From positions 682,001 through 746,000 of the forward strand of contig BLSF01000006.1 in NCBI GenBank assembly GCA_012862575.1: a stretch of 64,000 bases of DNA, read 5' to 3'. Made by a program: the position numbers and the translations under genes. Positions 17,669-28,131 of this stretch are shown here, piece by piece (the stretch's first letter is position 1; every line of letters starts with the position of its first letter). This stretch comes from Parietichytrium sp. I65-24A (Eukaryota > Sar > Bigyra > Thraustochytrida > Thraustochytriidae). The notes beneath the pieces were generated by a model that did not search any database, was not told where the DNA came from, and saw only the letters and a list, made by a program, of their open reading frames with translations.

Positions 17669-20149
17669 ATGTTGAGCAAGTACCAATACCGAGCTGCAGC
17701 CTTTTGTGGGCTCGTTGCGATTGCCTATGGGGCGCTGAGCCCCAGCGCTATTGTTTACGAAATTGCGAATTTGAGCGGAGCATCTGCCCCTCTCATTTAC
17801 GATGTTGACGAAGACGGGATCGGCGACCTCATCATCGCATTCAATGGCGGGAACTCGGTCAACAATAATGTTAATAATGTGCTTTACTACCGCGGATACT
17901 CGGATGGAAGCTTTGTTGATGAATCAACCAACGGGCCATTCTCCGAAATCATTGCTCCAAAGAGACCGGTGCCAGCCATGATCAAGTTACCGGGGATGTC
18001 GCACCCTGTGCTAGTTTTAGGCACAGAAGATCCAAGTATTTCAGTCTACACGTACAATTCTGTGACGAGCAAGTATACGGCTTACTCTGGCTCAAACCCT
18101 TTCGCAGGTTTATTCCCTACTTCCTCAGACCATCCCATTGTGAGCTTTTATGAAAGCAATTCTGAATGGTATGCTGTTCTTGCATATGCCCCACGGACTG
18201 GTAACTCCAGAGATATATCCACCGTCAAAACGTTCAAGGTTCAGTCTAGTAATACCGCGCTTTTCAGCCTCACTGAAGTAACAAGTATATCTGTCGACAA
18301 CCTGCACTCCGCTCAGTACTTTTTCAGTAAGGACTACCCTGGGGCGGCATTCATTGGAAATTCAAGGAGCTCCCAAGGCAAGACCGTCTTTTATACAGTC
18401 AGCCCTTCGACTGTTACGAACTCGGATGACATGACAGTATTGACAAGTACCTCACACCCACTACACAGCCTCGAGTCCCTACTGCATATACCCATCACGA
18501 GAGGAACATTTGGCCTTCTCGGAACTTCAACTGCAGCTGACCTTGACGACTTTTGCTGGGGAGCGGAGAACGGAAAGGTTTATTGCACCATAAGTAATGT
18601 GCAATCCACGGTCATCACCGAGTCGCCAACTGCGCAACCAACAGAGACTCCAACTGCGCAACCCACAGAGACTCCGACAGCGCAACCAACAGAGACTCCA
18701 ACAGCGCAACCAACCGAGACTCCAACTGCGCAACCAACTGAGACTCCAACTGCGCAACCAACTGAGACTCCAACTGCGCAACCAACAGAGACCCCAACAG
18801 CGCAGCCAACAGAGACTCCAACAGCGCAACCAACAGAGACGCCAACCGCGCAACCAACAGAGACGCCAACTGCGCAACCAACAGAGACCCCAACTGCGCA
18901 ACCAACAGAGACCCCAACAGCGCAGCCAACAGAGACCCCAACCGCGCAGCCAACAGAGACCCCAACAGCGCAGCCAACAGAGACCCCAACCGCGCAGCCA
19001 ACAGAGACCCCAACAGCGCAGCCAACAGAGACTCCAACTGCGCAGCCAACAGAGACTCCAACTGCGCAACCAACTGAGACTCCAACTGCGCAACCAACTG
19101 AGACTCCAACAGCGCAACCAACTGAAACCCCAACTGCGCAACCAACAGAGACTCCAACTGCGCAACCAACAGAGACTCCAACAGCGCAACCAACAGCGAC
19201 GCCGACTGCGGCACCAACAAAGACACCAACTGCGCAACCAACAGAGACGCCGACTGTTTCACCAACCACAAGTGCCCCAAGCGTGTCTCCGACTGTATCT
19301 CCGACGGCGTTTACTGATTGCTCAAACACTGGTGTTCTCCTTGCAATTGACAAGTCATTTAGCATCAGCAGCAGCGAGCTGGCCCGTGAAAAGCAAGTGC
19401 TTGACTATTTGATGCAGACTTTGCCGATAGGATCAGGAACCGATATCGCCGTGACGGCATTCGGCAAAACCTACAACGATCTCATTGAAGTCTCTGCCAT
19501 GTCGACCACCGGAAGCGATGCGGTCGGCGTGGAGCAGATCGTATCGAACTTTATCTCAGAGGCGACTGATAGAAACACTTACACAGACTTTGTCCCGCTG
19601 TTCGGTAGCGAGTATGGAGTCTTGTTGGCAGAAACCTTCCAGAGGCCGTCAATCCTGATCCTTTCGGATGGAGAACCCTTCACGGCAAAGTATAAGCGGT
19701 CCAAAAAGTCGACCAAACTAGCTTGCAGCGCTGCGACCACGTTCAAAACTCAGTACCCTCTGGCAAAGGTTCTGTGTTTCCAGTCAGACACCTCGTCTAA
19801 GTCCAAGACATTCTACAAATGCGCCTGTGATTCGATTTGGCTTGCCGGAGACAACCGGGCAACGAATAAGCCGGCATCAGTGGCCCTGGAGATCATGCAA
19901 AACCAAATCTGCACACCCAACACGCAGCAAGCAGATCCCTGCGAAGAAGTGAATTCGCTAAAGTTATCCACGAAGAAAAGGCGCCAAGCCTGCTTAAAGG
20001 TTCAGCGAAATTCTCGGGGTCAGCTCAACAGCGACGATGATATCATGCAGTCTCCATTGAAGTATCAGTGCTACTGGAAAAGCAAATGCAGAGTTTACGA
20101 GCGCTTCGCGCCGTTGTACGACTCCTACCAAGCGCCAGATGCCGCGTGA
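17669..20149 (+). CDS. Secreted FG-GAP-like / Pro-Thr repeat / VWA protein, copy 3 (divergent)
   Basis: An 826-residue third member of the tandem family. The start is the ATG at 17669, giving [21 protein letters not shown], a signal peptide with a basic start and hydrophobic core; the frame extends upstream only from a TTG. The N-terminal domain keeps the calcium loop [12 protein letters not shown] and the DDFCWG motif but is clearly diverged from copies 1 and 2. The stalk is of a different type: about 24 octapeptides PTAQPTET in place of PTDA/PTNA tetrapeptides. The VWA domain begins near D550, with MIDAS DKSFS (D561) and LSDGEP. The tail keeps the cysteine pattern seen in the other copies ([16 protein letters not shown]). 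Its different stalk shows that stalks are replaced or re-expanded independently of the end domains. Confidence 0.85.
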   Translation: MLSKYQYRAAAFCGLVAIAYGALSPSAIVYEIANLSGASAPLIYDVDEDGIGDLIIAFNGGNSVNNNVNNVLYYRGYSDGSFVDESTNGPFSEIIAPKRPVPAMIKLPGMSHPVLVLGTEDPSISVYTYNSVTSKYTAYSGSNPFAGLFPTSSDHPIVSFYESNSEWYAVLAYAPRTGNSRDISTVKTFKVQSSNTALFSLTEVTSISVDNLHSAQYFFSKDYPGAAFIGNSRSSQGKTVFYTVSPSTVTNSDDMTVLTSTSHPLHSLESLLHIPITRGTFGLLGTSTAADLDDFCWGAENGKVYCTISNVQSTVITESPTAQPTETPTAQPTETPTAQPTETPTAQPTETPTAQPTETPTAQPTETPTAQPTETPTAQPTETPTAQPTETPTAQPTETPTAQPTETPTAQPTETPTAQPTETPTAQPTETPTAQPTETPTAQPTETPTAQPTETPTAQPTETPTAQPTETPTAQPTETPTAQPTETPTAQPTETPTAQPTETPTAQPTATPTAAPTKTPTAQPTETPTVSPTTSAPSVSPTVSPTAFTDCSNTGVLLAIDKSFSISSSELAREKQVLDYLMQTLPIGSGTDIAVTAFGKTYNDLIEVSAMSTTGSDAVGVEQIVSNFISEATDRNTYTDFVPLFGSEYGVLLAETFQRPSILILSDGEPFTAKYKRSKKSTKLACSAATTFKTQYPLAKVLCFQSDTSSKSKTFYKCACDSIWLAGDNRATNKPASVALEIMQNQICTPNTQQADPCEEVNSLKLSTKKRRQACLKVQRNSRGQLNSDDDIMQSPLKYQCYWKSKCRVYERFAPLYDSYQAPDAA
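18627..19202 (+). repeat. 24-bp coding tandem repeat (PTAQPTET), about 24 copies
   Basis: Units of the type CCAACTGCGCAACCAACAGA-GACT encode the octapeptide PTAQPTET. Synonymous changes (gcg caa/cag, act/aca/acc) are scattered across units and the peptide is almost invariant. Confidence 0.93.
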
Positions 20150-20448
20150 TTGCCCCTCTCGAATAATGCGCACGGCTCAAATATACTCTAATTCCTATAA
20201 TTCGTACTGGCACTCTTCTTCAACCATGAGAGGAGATAAAACATAATACTGACCACGGAAGTGTAAAGATAGAACGCAAATTGACGTAAATAGATCTTCT
20301 TGAGGCCCTTCAATTGAAAGAATGTGTCACAAAAAAGAACTCGACCCCACAGGTGGCAACCAGGCAATGCACCACAAAATGCTGGATGAGAGATGAAAGA
20401 TATTTCTTTGATTCTTGGTACTTGCACTGACGCAATGAAGTATGATGA

Positions 20449-21771
20449 TTACAGGTATAAGCCCTCTGGGACTCCGCTCTTTTTGCGGTACAGAGCAGTT
20501 TCTTTAGCTTTGACGAAGTCCTCCATGCACACCTTCATGCGACGTTCGCGAAGCGCCAAAAGTCCAGCCTCTGTGCAAATGGCCTTTACGTCTGCCCCAG
20601 ACAGATCATCCTTTGCCATGATGAATGATTCAAGGTCTACATCGTCAGATAGACTCATCCGAGACGTGTGGATCGTGAAAATATGGCGCTTCGTGTTTAC
20701 GTCTGGTAGTGGGAATTCAATCTTACGATCGATACGTCCAGGTCGAATGAGAGCCGGATCGAGCGACTCGATCCGGTTGGTCGCCATGATGACCTTGATG
20801 TCGCCACGATTGTCAAATCCATCCAATTGGTTCAGGAGCTCAAGCATAGTACGTTGAATCTCTTTTGCTCCGCCAGAGTTGGTGTGGTACCTCTTCATTC
20901 CGACGGCATCAATTTCATCGATAAAGATAATGGACGGTGCATGGTCCTCGGCTACCTCAAACATTTGGCGAACTAGCTTGGGGCCATCACCAAGGTACTT
21001 TTGAATCAACTCAGATCCTACCACACGAAGAAAGGTGGCGGATGTCTGATTTGCGACTGCCCTGGCCAAGAGCGTCTTACCAGTCCCTGGGGGGCCGTAC
21101 AAGATAACACCCTTCGGTGGATGGATTCCGATGTCTTCATAAAGCTCGGGATGTGTAAGGGGCAGCTCTACTGCTTCCTTGATCTCCTGGATCTGTGTCT
21201 CGAGACCACCAATATCAGAGTAAGACTCCAACGGGGCTTTGTCGACCTTCATCGTGGTGACCAAAGGATCCGTGTCATCGCTTAGCAGCCCAACCACGGA
21301 AGAAGTCTTGTGATGTAGAAGCACAGAAGCCCCCGGTTCAAGTTGATCTTGATCCACGATTGACAAGATGTTTACGTAGTACTCCGGGCCAACGCTAGAG
21401 GACACAATCGCGTGATTGTCATCGATAATCTCCTCCAACGTTCCTACGCTCATCGGCGTTCCGCGTAACTCATCCACCTTGGAGTGCTCCTCCTCGTCCT
21501 TCAAATGCTTTGGCTTGAGCACTTCCTGGTTCCTGATAAACTCCTCTTCCAGCAGCAAAAAGTCCTTGATGCGCTCGAACTTCATCAGACGCAGCTTGCA
21601 TTTCGCCGTCGGGAACACCTGCGGCACCTTCGTCGCCGTCGCTGGTCCGCGCTTCCTCTTCTTCTTACCCACTCGAGTCGGCGCTCTGTGCTCGAACTTT
21701 TTCTTCTTCTGCTGCTGCTGGTCCTTCTTTCCGCCGCCGCCGGGCGCACCGCCCCCGGGAACGTTCCCCAT
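20449..21771 (-). CDS. RPT2: 26S proteasome regulatory AAA-ATPase subunit Rpt2
   Basis: A 440-residue AAA ATPase of the 19S base, which unfolds substrates and opens the 20S gate. It is close to PSMC1/Rpt2 throughout. Walker A is GPPGTGKT (residues 226-233) and Walker B is FIDEID (283-288). The pore-loop region includes [10 protein letters not shown], and [23 protein letters not shown] carries sensor 1 and the arginine fingers. The C-terminus ends LYL, the HbYX gate-opening motif. The start is the ATG giving MGNVPGG: Gly2 begins a myristoylation site, as known for Rpt2. The frame extends three codons upstream only from a GTG. The gene lies divergent to the PAN-domain gene. Confidence 0.97.
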   Translation of the reverse strand: MGNVPGGGAPGGGGKKDQQQQKKKKFEHRAPTRVGKKKRKRGPATATKVPQVFPTAKCKLRLMKFERIKDFLLLEEEFIRNQEVLKPKHLKDEEEHSKVDELRGTPMSVGTLEEIIDDNHAIVSSSVGPEYYVNILSIVDQDQLEPGASVLLHHKTSSVVGLLSDDTDPLVTTMKVDKAPLESYSDIGGLETQIQEIKEAVELPLTHPELYEDIGIHPPKGVILYGPPGTGKTLLARAVANQTSATFLRVVGSELIQKYLGDGPKLVRQMFEVAEDHAPSIIFIDEIDAVGMKRYHTNSGGAKEIQRTMLELLNQLDGFDNRGDIKVIMATNRIESLDPALIRPGRIDRKIEFPLPDVNTKRHIFTIHTSRMSLSDDVDLESFIMAKDDLSGADVKAICTEAGLLALRERRMKVCMEDFVKAKETALYRKKSGVPEGLYL

Positions 21772-22406
21772 CCTCCTCACTCCTCACTCCTCACCCCTCA
21801 CCTAACCAACTTTCCCGCTTTCCCACTTGTCCGCTGCGCTCAAGCTGGCCCAAAATCGTCCCACTGTCCCAGAATCGTCCCACTGTCCCCGGCGCGTCCC
21901 ACTGTCCGCTCGGTCGGAGGTGCGCGGAGAAGGGCACACTGACACAGAGAGAGAGAGAGCGTTGAATGAAATGTGTTGGATGATCAGTGAGTTGGATACC
22001 TGGGTTCGGAGGGCTAGTGTTTACGGTAGACGAGGGTGCAACGGCGCTACGAAGCTTCGCTGTGTAGTGGGGTTATCGGGATGGATAAGATTGTGGAAGA
22101 GTCAGGTAGTCTGCGGGTGGCAGTGGAGAGAAGGTTCGCTCGACGGTTCTTGGAGAACATTCTTCCGTTCACGAACAAGTGAGCTCACACAAAGGTCCCC
22201 ACGAATCGTTCCTTCAATCCTTACCCCGAACAGTAGCACAGACCAGCGCATTAGCCCCTGATCCTATCCCCGGACTAGATCGATCTACCTGATCTACCAA
22301 ACAAACATACGGGTGAAAGTAGAATTTAGAATTTAGAATTTAGAAAAAGTGTCCGCGACGCGTACGCCCGCCCGAGCAAAGGAGTGTACGCGCCGCGGAT
22401 AATGCG
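21772..22406. promoter_or_regulatory. Divergent intergenic region between Rpt2 and the PAN-domain gene
   Basis: This 635-bp region between divergent genes presumably carries both promoters. It holds repeated CCCACTGTCC units on the Rpt2 side (about 21860-21910), a GA run near 21950 and a TTTAGAATTTAGAATTTAGA run near 22325. No defined element is callable. Confidence 0.5.
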
Positions 22407-24467
22407 ATGGACGTCAAGCCGCGCCGAAGCGCGCGCACGGGGGACAAGGACAAGGACAAGGAGAAATTTAAAGATCAAGATCCCTCCGACAAAAATAAGG
22501 ATAAGGACAAGGACAAAGATCGCGCCATGGCGACTGCGAAAAGCAGGTCTTCCTCCACACGTCGGGTAGCAGGCGTAGGCTCAGGCGTAGGCGCGCGGGT
22601 AGCCGCGGCGGTGGTGAAAGTGGCGCTGGCGCTGGTGGTGTGCAGCGGACTGGCGGTGTTGCTGGCGCAGTGGTGGGCCGGAGAGCCGCTAAGCGAGCTA
22701 GCAGAATTGTATAGCGATGGCGGCGAGGCGGTTTCCTATGAGCGAAGGTTTGACGCCAAAGTGGACGCGATGCGGCGGCAGCTGGAAGAGTATTCTACGC
22801 AGCTGGGGCTGCACAAGGAGGAGGCGCTGCGGAATATGGTGTCCAGGGATAAGTTTGACAAGCTCAAGCATAAGGCGCTGGAGATTTCAAGTGAGCTGGT
22901 GCGCATCAGGGGCGAGATTGATGGGTATAAGAGCGACGCGCAAGAGGCCAAGGAACGGTATCAGAGCAGCGGGCAGAACGAGAAGGCGGCGATTGCCAAA
23001 CTCAATCAGACGTACGCGGGCGTGCTGAAGAGGGCCAAGGACCAGATGGACAAGTTCCGCTCTGACCTGAAGAGCTGTGAGGGCGCCAATGAAAAGCTGG
23101 AGGACAAGCTGTCCGCCATGACGGCGACGTTGACGCTCGAAAAGTCCAAGCAAGGCGCTGCTGAGACCGGTGCCAATGAGAAAGTGAAGGCGTCGCAATT
23201 GGTGGCCGAAAGACTTGCGAGCGAGTTGCAGGCTATGAAAAAGGAGCTCGCTGAAGTGAAAGCCAGGGAGGCGTCGGCCAAAGGCTCCCAAACGAATTTG
23301 CGAGAAGAGTTGGACACTACTCGCAAAGACCTGAGCAATGCGAAGAGCCAAGTAGAAAATTATCAAAAGACGATCCAGGAGTTAGAGGCCAAGGCCGCAA
23401 TCTCTGCGCTCACAGTGAACGAGCCTCTCAAGACAACGCCACAGCCTACCGCACTGGAAGGCGGGGCGGATACAGTCGGCACGCCTCCTGCCTCAGAAGA
23501 GAGGAGCCACCCCAGTGAAGCCGAGTACGAGGCTGCGATAGAGCGAGTCAAAGCGAACGCGCAAAAGCAGATTACTTTGCTAGCTGCAAAACATAGCGAG
23601 AGGGTCAAAAGCATCGAAAGTGAATGTAATAGTCAACTGGCGGCTTTGAGAGCAGAGCTGAGCGAATTATCGTCGTCAGCAAATGCTGCGAAAAGCATAC
23701 AAACACGTGCCGAGAACGAACGGGTATCTCTTGAGAAGAAAGTTACGGCTATGGAGGAAGAGAGTCGTGCTCTGAAGACGCAAGTCTTGACGTTGAAATC
23801 CGAACTTGAGACAGCAAAGTCTTCTGCTGCTAATGTAGGACGAGATCAATGGCAGCGCTCCTCCTTCGACGACGAAAACGATCTGAGTGATCTTGGCTTT
23901 TCCAACTCCGCCTCTCGTATGAACGGGCCCGCCTCGGCCGGATCGACTCAACAGGCATATCAGCAGCAGCAGCAGCAGCAAGGTGCCCAAGGAACGTTTG
24001 TGCCTCGACAGCAAGCGCAGTTCTATGGCCAGCAGCCAATGCAACAGCAACAGCAACAACAGCAGTACATGGGAAATCCACAAGGATTTGGTTCTTCAAC
24101 GGGGTTTGGCGGGTCGGGAATGGCTCATGTTAGCGGAGGGTACCCTCAACAGAATGGTTATCCTCAAAACCAGAACTTTGGGCCTCAACAGGGCTATGGA
24201 CAAATGCAGCAGCCTCAAATGATGCAGACCCAAGGTGGCCAGCAACCCTGCGACGGAAGCCGCAAATTCGAATTTAACGCCGACAAACCTGGCGATTATT
24301 ACCGCGAGCATCAGGTGGACAGTGCACGGCGCTGCAGAGAGGTGTGTCTCCAAGATTTCCAGTGCCAATCCTGGGTGTATGTCAAGTCCGTAGCAATGTG
24401 TTATTTAAAAGCTATGCAACTTGCGTCAGTGCAAAATGCGTGTTGCGTAGCCGGGGCCAAGTGCTAG
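22407..24467 (+). CDS. Type II membrane coiled-coil protein with Gln-rich region and C-terminal PAN/Apple-like domain
   Basis: A 686-residue protein not recognised as a named family. A Lys/Asp-rich N-terminus (DKDKDKEKF, residues 13-38) is followed by a transmembrane helix (~64-90, VALALVVCSGLAVLLAQWW). A long coiled coil runs from ~110 to 470. Residues ~500-610 are rich in Gln, Gly and Pro with glutamine runs. The last ~75 residues resemble a PAN/Apple domain (SARRCREVCLQDFQCQSWVY...CYLKAM), with paired cysteines and a CC at the end. Basic residues before the helix predict a type II topology with the coiled coil and PAN domain outside or in the lumen. A surface or Golgi/endomembrane tether role is inference. 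The start is the ATG at 22407; a later ATG at residue 41 would remove the DK-rich part. Confidence 0.72.
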   Translation: MDVKPRRSARTGDKDKDKEKFKDQDPSDKNKDKDKDKDRAMATAKSRSSSTRRVAGVGSGVGARVAAAVVKVALALVVCSGLAVLLAQWWAGEPLSELAELYSDGGEAVSYERRFDAKVDAMRRQLEEYSTQLGLHKEEALRNMVSRDKFDKLKHKALEISSELVRIRGEIDGYKSDAQEAKERYQSSGQNEKAAIAKLNQTYAGVLKRAKDQMDKFRSDLKSCEGANEKLEDKLSAMTATLTLEKSKQGAAETGANEKVKASQLVAERLASELQAMKKELAEVKAREASAKGSQTNLREELDTTRKDLSNAKSQVENYQKTIQELEAKAAISALTVNEPLKTTPQPTALEGGADTVGTPPASEERSHPSEAEYEAAIERVKANAQKQITLLAAKHSERVKSIESECNSQLAALRAELSELSSSANAAKSIQTRAENERVSLEKKVTAMEEESRALKTQVLTLKSELETAKSSAANVGRDQWQRSSFDDENDLSDLGFSNSASRMNGPASAGSTQQAYQQQQQQQGAQGTFVPRQQAQFYGQQPMQQQQQQQQYMGNPQGFGSSTGFGGSGMAHVSGGYPQQNGYPQNQNFGPQQGYGQMQQPQMMQTQGGQQPCDGSRKFEFNADKPGDYYREHQVDSARRCREVCLQDFQCQSWVYVKSVAMCYLKAMQLASVQNACCVAGAKC

Positions 24468-24628
24468 CTAGATAGTGCTTCACGTTTCTTTTATTTTTTT
24501 AGTCTAAGTCTATCAAAATCAAAAAAAAGTATTTTGGCATTGTACAGTTAACAGATAAATTTTCTTTACCGGAATGCAGCGTTTTCGTTGAAGAATCCAC
24601 AGACACTACCCTCTTATTTTATCACAAA

Positions 24629-26908
24629 TTACACTCGCTGGCGTTTCTTGGCGCTCTGCTTCCTTGCCCCAGCACTTGATGACTCACCGCACGCGATGCT
24701 CAAAGCAGACAAGAGAATCGGCTCTGAAAGCACTCTGTATTGCTGCATGTCGAGCAGAAGCATGCTGTGGAATGAGCCATCAGACAGGATGCGCTCGGGC
24801 AGAAGAATACTTAGTTGGTTTGTAGCTCCATCGAATTCCAGGTTGTCAAAAAACTGCAGATCCTTTGATGAGCAGCTCTCTACCAGATCGAAAAGAAGGT
24901 TAACAGACACCACCTCGGAAGTAGTATGGTCCTTCGTGTCAGCGTACTTGGTGTCTCTGCTAATCAGTGCGCGCTCCAGCTTTTCACTCTTGACTAAAAC
25001 TGCCCCAAGCGAAGGCTCCAAGATACCTCCTCTGGGTGTGAAGAGGTCGTGCTTTGGAACTACTTTTGCGCTTACCCTGCAGACGTTCAAGACCGACGAA
25101 TACTTTGCCGAGTTTAGTAGAATCTTTGCGGACACCAGCTCTTGCAACCTCGTGCTAATTTCTGTCTGTAGTGCCAAATTGCGATTTCTGACATGCGGAT
25201 AGTCATGCAATTGCGGGTTGGAAAAGTACGTGTCCAAAAGCCCCATCGTGAGCTCCGCACCAACTCTGGAGGAGCTCATACAAAGCACAATGCAAACAAA
25301 GGTGGCCACCGTGGAGAATGGCATTGCATAGCTCGAGAGCACTGTATTTTCTACACTGCGTATCATCGCTGGGGTCATGGGCTGAGGAACAAAAATTAGC
25401 TGCATGAATTTAAATAACGCCGTTTGGAACTGTGCGAGCCCTTCGTTTCCAGACGAGATTTCTTGGGCGCTCTCGAATTCTCCCACGATCTGAACAACTT
25501 CTCGAAGCAGACGCTTTCTCTGAACTCCGGCATCGCGGCCCTCCTCGCAAACAGCGAGAATTTGGTCGAGCTCCTGTACCCAGAGGTTCTCGAGGCGCTT
25601 CCGCAAGGGGGGCTTTGCGACATCCTCTGGCAGGACCTTCTCAAGGCTCCTCAACAAATCTTCCTTTGTGCCCTGGCTGTCTTCATTCAGCAACATGTCG
25701 CTTTCTGCTGGCTCGTGTCTGTACCACCTGGTGTGCACGACCTTCTCGTGTGTGAGGGGGGCCAGTTGCTCCGGAACAGGTTCGCATCGCAGTCCCATAA
25801 GAGCCGCAAACGTTTTCGCAGCGGCAACGCTATGAGGAGCAAGCTCTAAAAGCATGCTCTCCATGTTCTCGCTGACGCCCATGATCTGCTCGGTCAGAAT
25901 AAACGCAGCCGACGAATTCTTTCTCAGGACGGTTTCCGTGACCAGAAGAAGGTTCCATAAACCCACGTAATCCATCACGTTGCTAGTGTCGATTGCATCG
26001 AAAGCGCCGTGATACGATTCGTTCGTTTGAAGCACCTGCATGCAGTCTCCGCAAACTACTTCAACCATTAACGAGTTGGCGAGCACTCGCTGCTTGAACC
26101 CATCAAAAAGCGGTCGCCAGCACCTGTGCAACGTTTGCGCAAATGCCGTACCGCCCGCAAAGCATCCCTCTAGCTCTTTAAACGCCACAAATGGCCCTTG
26201 CTGCTCCACAAGCCTCGGTTTGTTCAGGTCCTGTAGATCAAAAATGGTTGGGTTGCTAAAGACATATCGTCTCCCTTCGCTTTCTGCTACCGACGAAACA
26301 CCAATGTCCACCCACGGTTTAGTATGGCCAGCTCTGCCGTGACCCACATTTTTTGTGCTGCGCAAAGTCTTCTTGCGCAGCTCAGCAAGTGCAAGTGAGC
26401 CCCCTTTCGAAAGTTGTTCCCGAATGTGGGTCGCCCACGACTTCCAATGCTGTCGCACAGACGCGAGCGTGACAGGATCCAGCGAGAGCCACGCTGGAGC
26501 GCTGACTTTGCCCATCCCAAAGCTATTGAGCTCCTCGAGCACCTTTTGCAGGCATTCTGCACTCGAAGAAGACAGCGCCGCGTCGCTCCAGAGCGCAACG
26601 GCTGCCTCAACGCTGCGCAGACACGCCGCGAGCAATACCACGTCCCGCGCCAGTGTCAGAGGGGCCACATCATTCAACACCAGACGGACACTACGCTCCA
26701 TGCCCACAGCCTCCAGGCTCTTCAGCGCATTGCGCACGTCGCCGACGCCGAGGAATAAGAACCGGAGAGGCTCTGAAGCACTCTCCGACGTCAGAGTCTC
26801 GCACTCTCCCTTTGTCACCAGCGATCTCGCGTTCGTGTTCCCCAGCACAAACCCGCCCATCACGCCATCCAGCAACTTGCGCCGCGCGATACGACCATAT
26901 TCCCGCAT
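24629..26908 (-). CDS. DUF4470-domain protein
   Basis: A 759-residue soluble protein. The N-terminal part (about residues 45-150) has the DUF4470 signature FLFLGVGDVRNALKSL. Further on, FDAIDTSNVMDYVGLWNLLL (~310-330) matches the region found in fungal and algal proteins with this domain, often attached to MYND fingers. DUF4470 also forms the N-terminus of the dynein-assembly factor DNAAF3, but the rest of this protein does not look like DNAAF3, and nothing in the window suggests flagella. No MYND zinc finger is visible. The fold resembles a Rossmann-like methyltransferase (LGVGD); catalytic activity is not established. It is a single uninterrupted frame from an ATG. Confidence 0.72.
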   Translation of the reverse strand: MREYGRIARRKLLDGVMGGFVLGNTNARSLVTKGECETLTSESASEPLRFLFLGVGDVRNALKSLEAVGMERSVRLVLNDVAPLTLARDVVLLAACLRSVEAAVALWSDAALSSSSAECLQKVLEELNSFGMGKVSAPAWLSLDPVTLASVRQHWKSWATHIREQLSKGGSLALAELRKKTLRSTKNVGHGRAGHTKPWVDIGVSSVAESEGRRYVFSNPTIFDLQDLNKPRLVEQQGPFVAFKELEGCFAGGTAFAQTLHRCWRPLFDGFKQRVLANSLMVEVVCGDCMQVLQTNESYHGAFDAIDTSNVMDYVGLWNLLLVTETVLRKNSSAAFILTEQIMGVSENMESMLLELAPHSVAAAKTFAALMGLRCEPVPEQLAPLTHEKVVHTRWYRHEPAESDMLLNEDSQGTKEDLLRSLEKVLPEDVAKPPLRKRLENLWVQELDQILAVCEEGRDAGVQRKRLLREVVQIVGEFESAQEISSGNEGLAQFQTALFKFMQLIFVPQPMTPAMIRSVENTVLSSYAMPFSTVATFVCIVLCMSSSRVGAELTMGLLDTYFSNPQLHDYPHVRNRNLALQTEISTRLQELVSAKILLNSAKYSSVLNVCRVSAKVVPKHDLFTPRGGILEPSLGAVLVKSEKLERALISRDTKYADTKDHTTSEVVSVNLLFDLVESCSSKDLQFFDNLEFDGATNQLSILLPERILSDGSFHSMLLLDMQQYRVLSEPILLSALSIACGESSSAGARKQSAKKRQRV

Positions 26909-27192
26909 GGCTCTCTTTCTTGGCTTCCTTTTCTTCTTCCCTGGAATGCACCGAGTTCGAAGATGGGCCGGGTGTGCTCACAGTTTGCTTTCACTGTCAA
27001 GACAGGCAAACCCTTTGACGTCCACACAACTTGTGCAGGCGGTGGCCGGTAAAAGCACACAGCGTTAACTGTAAATGTGGGCATCGGAGAGTAGTCAGAA
27101 AAAGGTGTCGCAGCTCAGGATGAAATGTGAGCTCGGCGATGCTCAGCGGTCACGATGTGCGTGGAAGAGGCAAATGCGTGCCAGATACATGG

Positions 27193-28131
27193 TCAGGCGA
27201 AGCCTTCCTCGTCGTCGCTTTCTTCGAAATCTTCGGTGGTGAGGTTCATTAACGCGTATTCCGGAAGTAAGGCTTTGCTCGCAGGAATGCATCCACGAGC
27301 GAGGTCCTCTGCGAGATTGTCCTCGAGGACCCTGATAAGTTTGTTGTTGATGAATTCCACTTTGGTGCGGCGCCCACCTGACCATTCCACTCGGAAGACG
27401 CCTTCTTTCAAGTCATCCAACCACCTTCCACTGGCTGTTTTGGTGCAGCCCAGTGCGGTTTCACTTTCCGAGCCGACTCCGCAACGCACATCACGCCGCC
27501 ACTCCCCGTCGTAGAGCTTATTGGTCCTTTTGTCAAAGAAAGCTCCGCAGCCGTGCCGAAGGCCCTTCACCCAGTCACCCTCGTACCAGCTCCCGTCCTT
27601 GTACTCCTGTGATCCATGGACACAAACCTGTTAGGTGGAGTGTTCCCGAATCAATCTCATGTCCTTTTTGCGTTGGAAACTTACTTTCCTGCCAAAGCCG
27701 TGCGGGACGCTGCCAGAACTCGAACCCAAATATTTGTCGCCGCTTTTGTACCTGATTGGATGAACGTGTACGCCAGGGTCCCTCACGTTAGCCAAGATTG
27801 CTGCCTTCATTGCTTGCTTGCTCTGCGCAATTGATGCGATGTCGTTGACCGTGAGAGCCTTGCGCAAGAACGCCTGTGGGCCATCGTCTTTGAACTCCGT
27901 CTCCAGCACAAAACTCCCTTCATGGCTTTCGCCTTCAAGATCTGCCTGCAGCTCTTTCTCCGCCGAATCCCGTTCCTCGTCCTCCAGGCCCCCGTTCAAC
28001 TTGAATGCATCAGTCGAGCCTCCGGTAGTCAGACTCCGGCCCTTCACCCCCTGAGCTCCAAGCCCGCTGCCCATCATCATCATCGTCGCCGACTTTTGCA
28101 ACACCGACCACCTCTTCGTAGCTTCCTGCAT
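27193..28131 (-). CDS. MORN-repeat protein, two exons
   Basis: A spliced gene: exon 1 28131-27685, intron 27684-27628, exon 2 27627-27193, joined in phase 0 to give 293 residues. Exon 1 ends in VPHGFGRK followed by a perfect GTAAGT donor. The acceptor is CTAACAG, and exon 2 continues VCVHGSQEYKDGSWYEGDW. Joined, they give about three MORN repeats (PHGFGRK..., WYEGDWVKGLRHGCGAFF, LYDGEWRRDVRCG). Without splicing, both halves are incomplete: exon 1 runs into a stop inside the intron. The N-terminal ~100 residues are non-MORN and contain a QAMKAAILANV helix. The tail is acidic (EESDDEEGFA). MORN repeats usually bind membranes or act as scaffolds. The frame is open upstream of the chosen ATG but only to a TTG, so an additional 5' exon is possible. 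Confidence 0.75.
27628..27684 (-). other. 57-nt spliceosomal intron in the MORN gene
   Basis: Donor AAA|GTAAGT, acceptor CACCTAACAG|GTT. Removal restores a MORN repeat across the junction. The intron contains an in-frame TAA, so retention truncates the protein. Confidence 0.8.
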
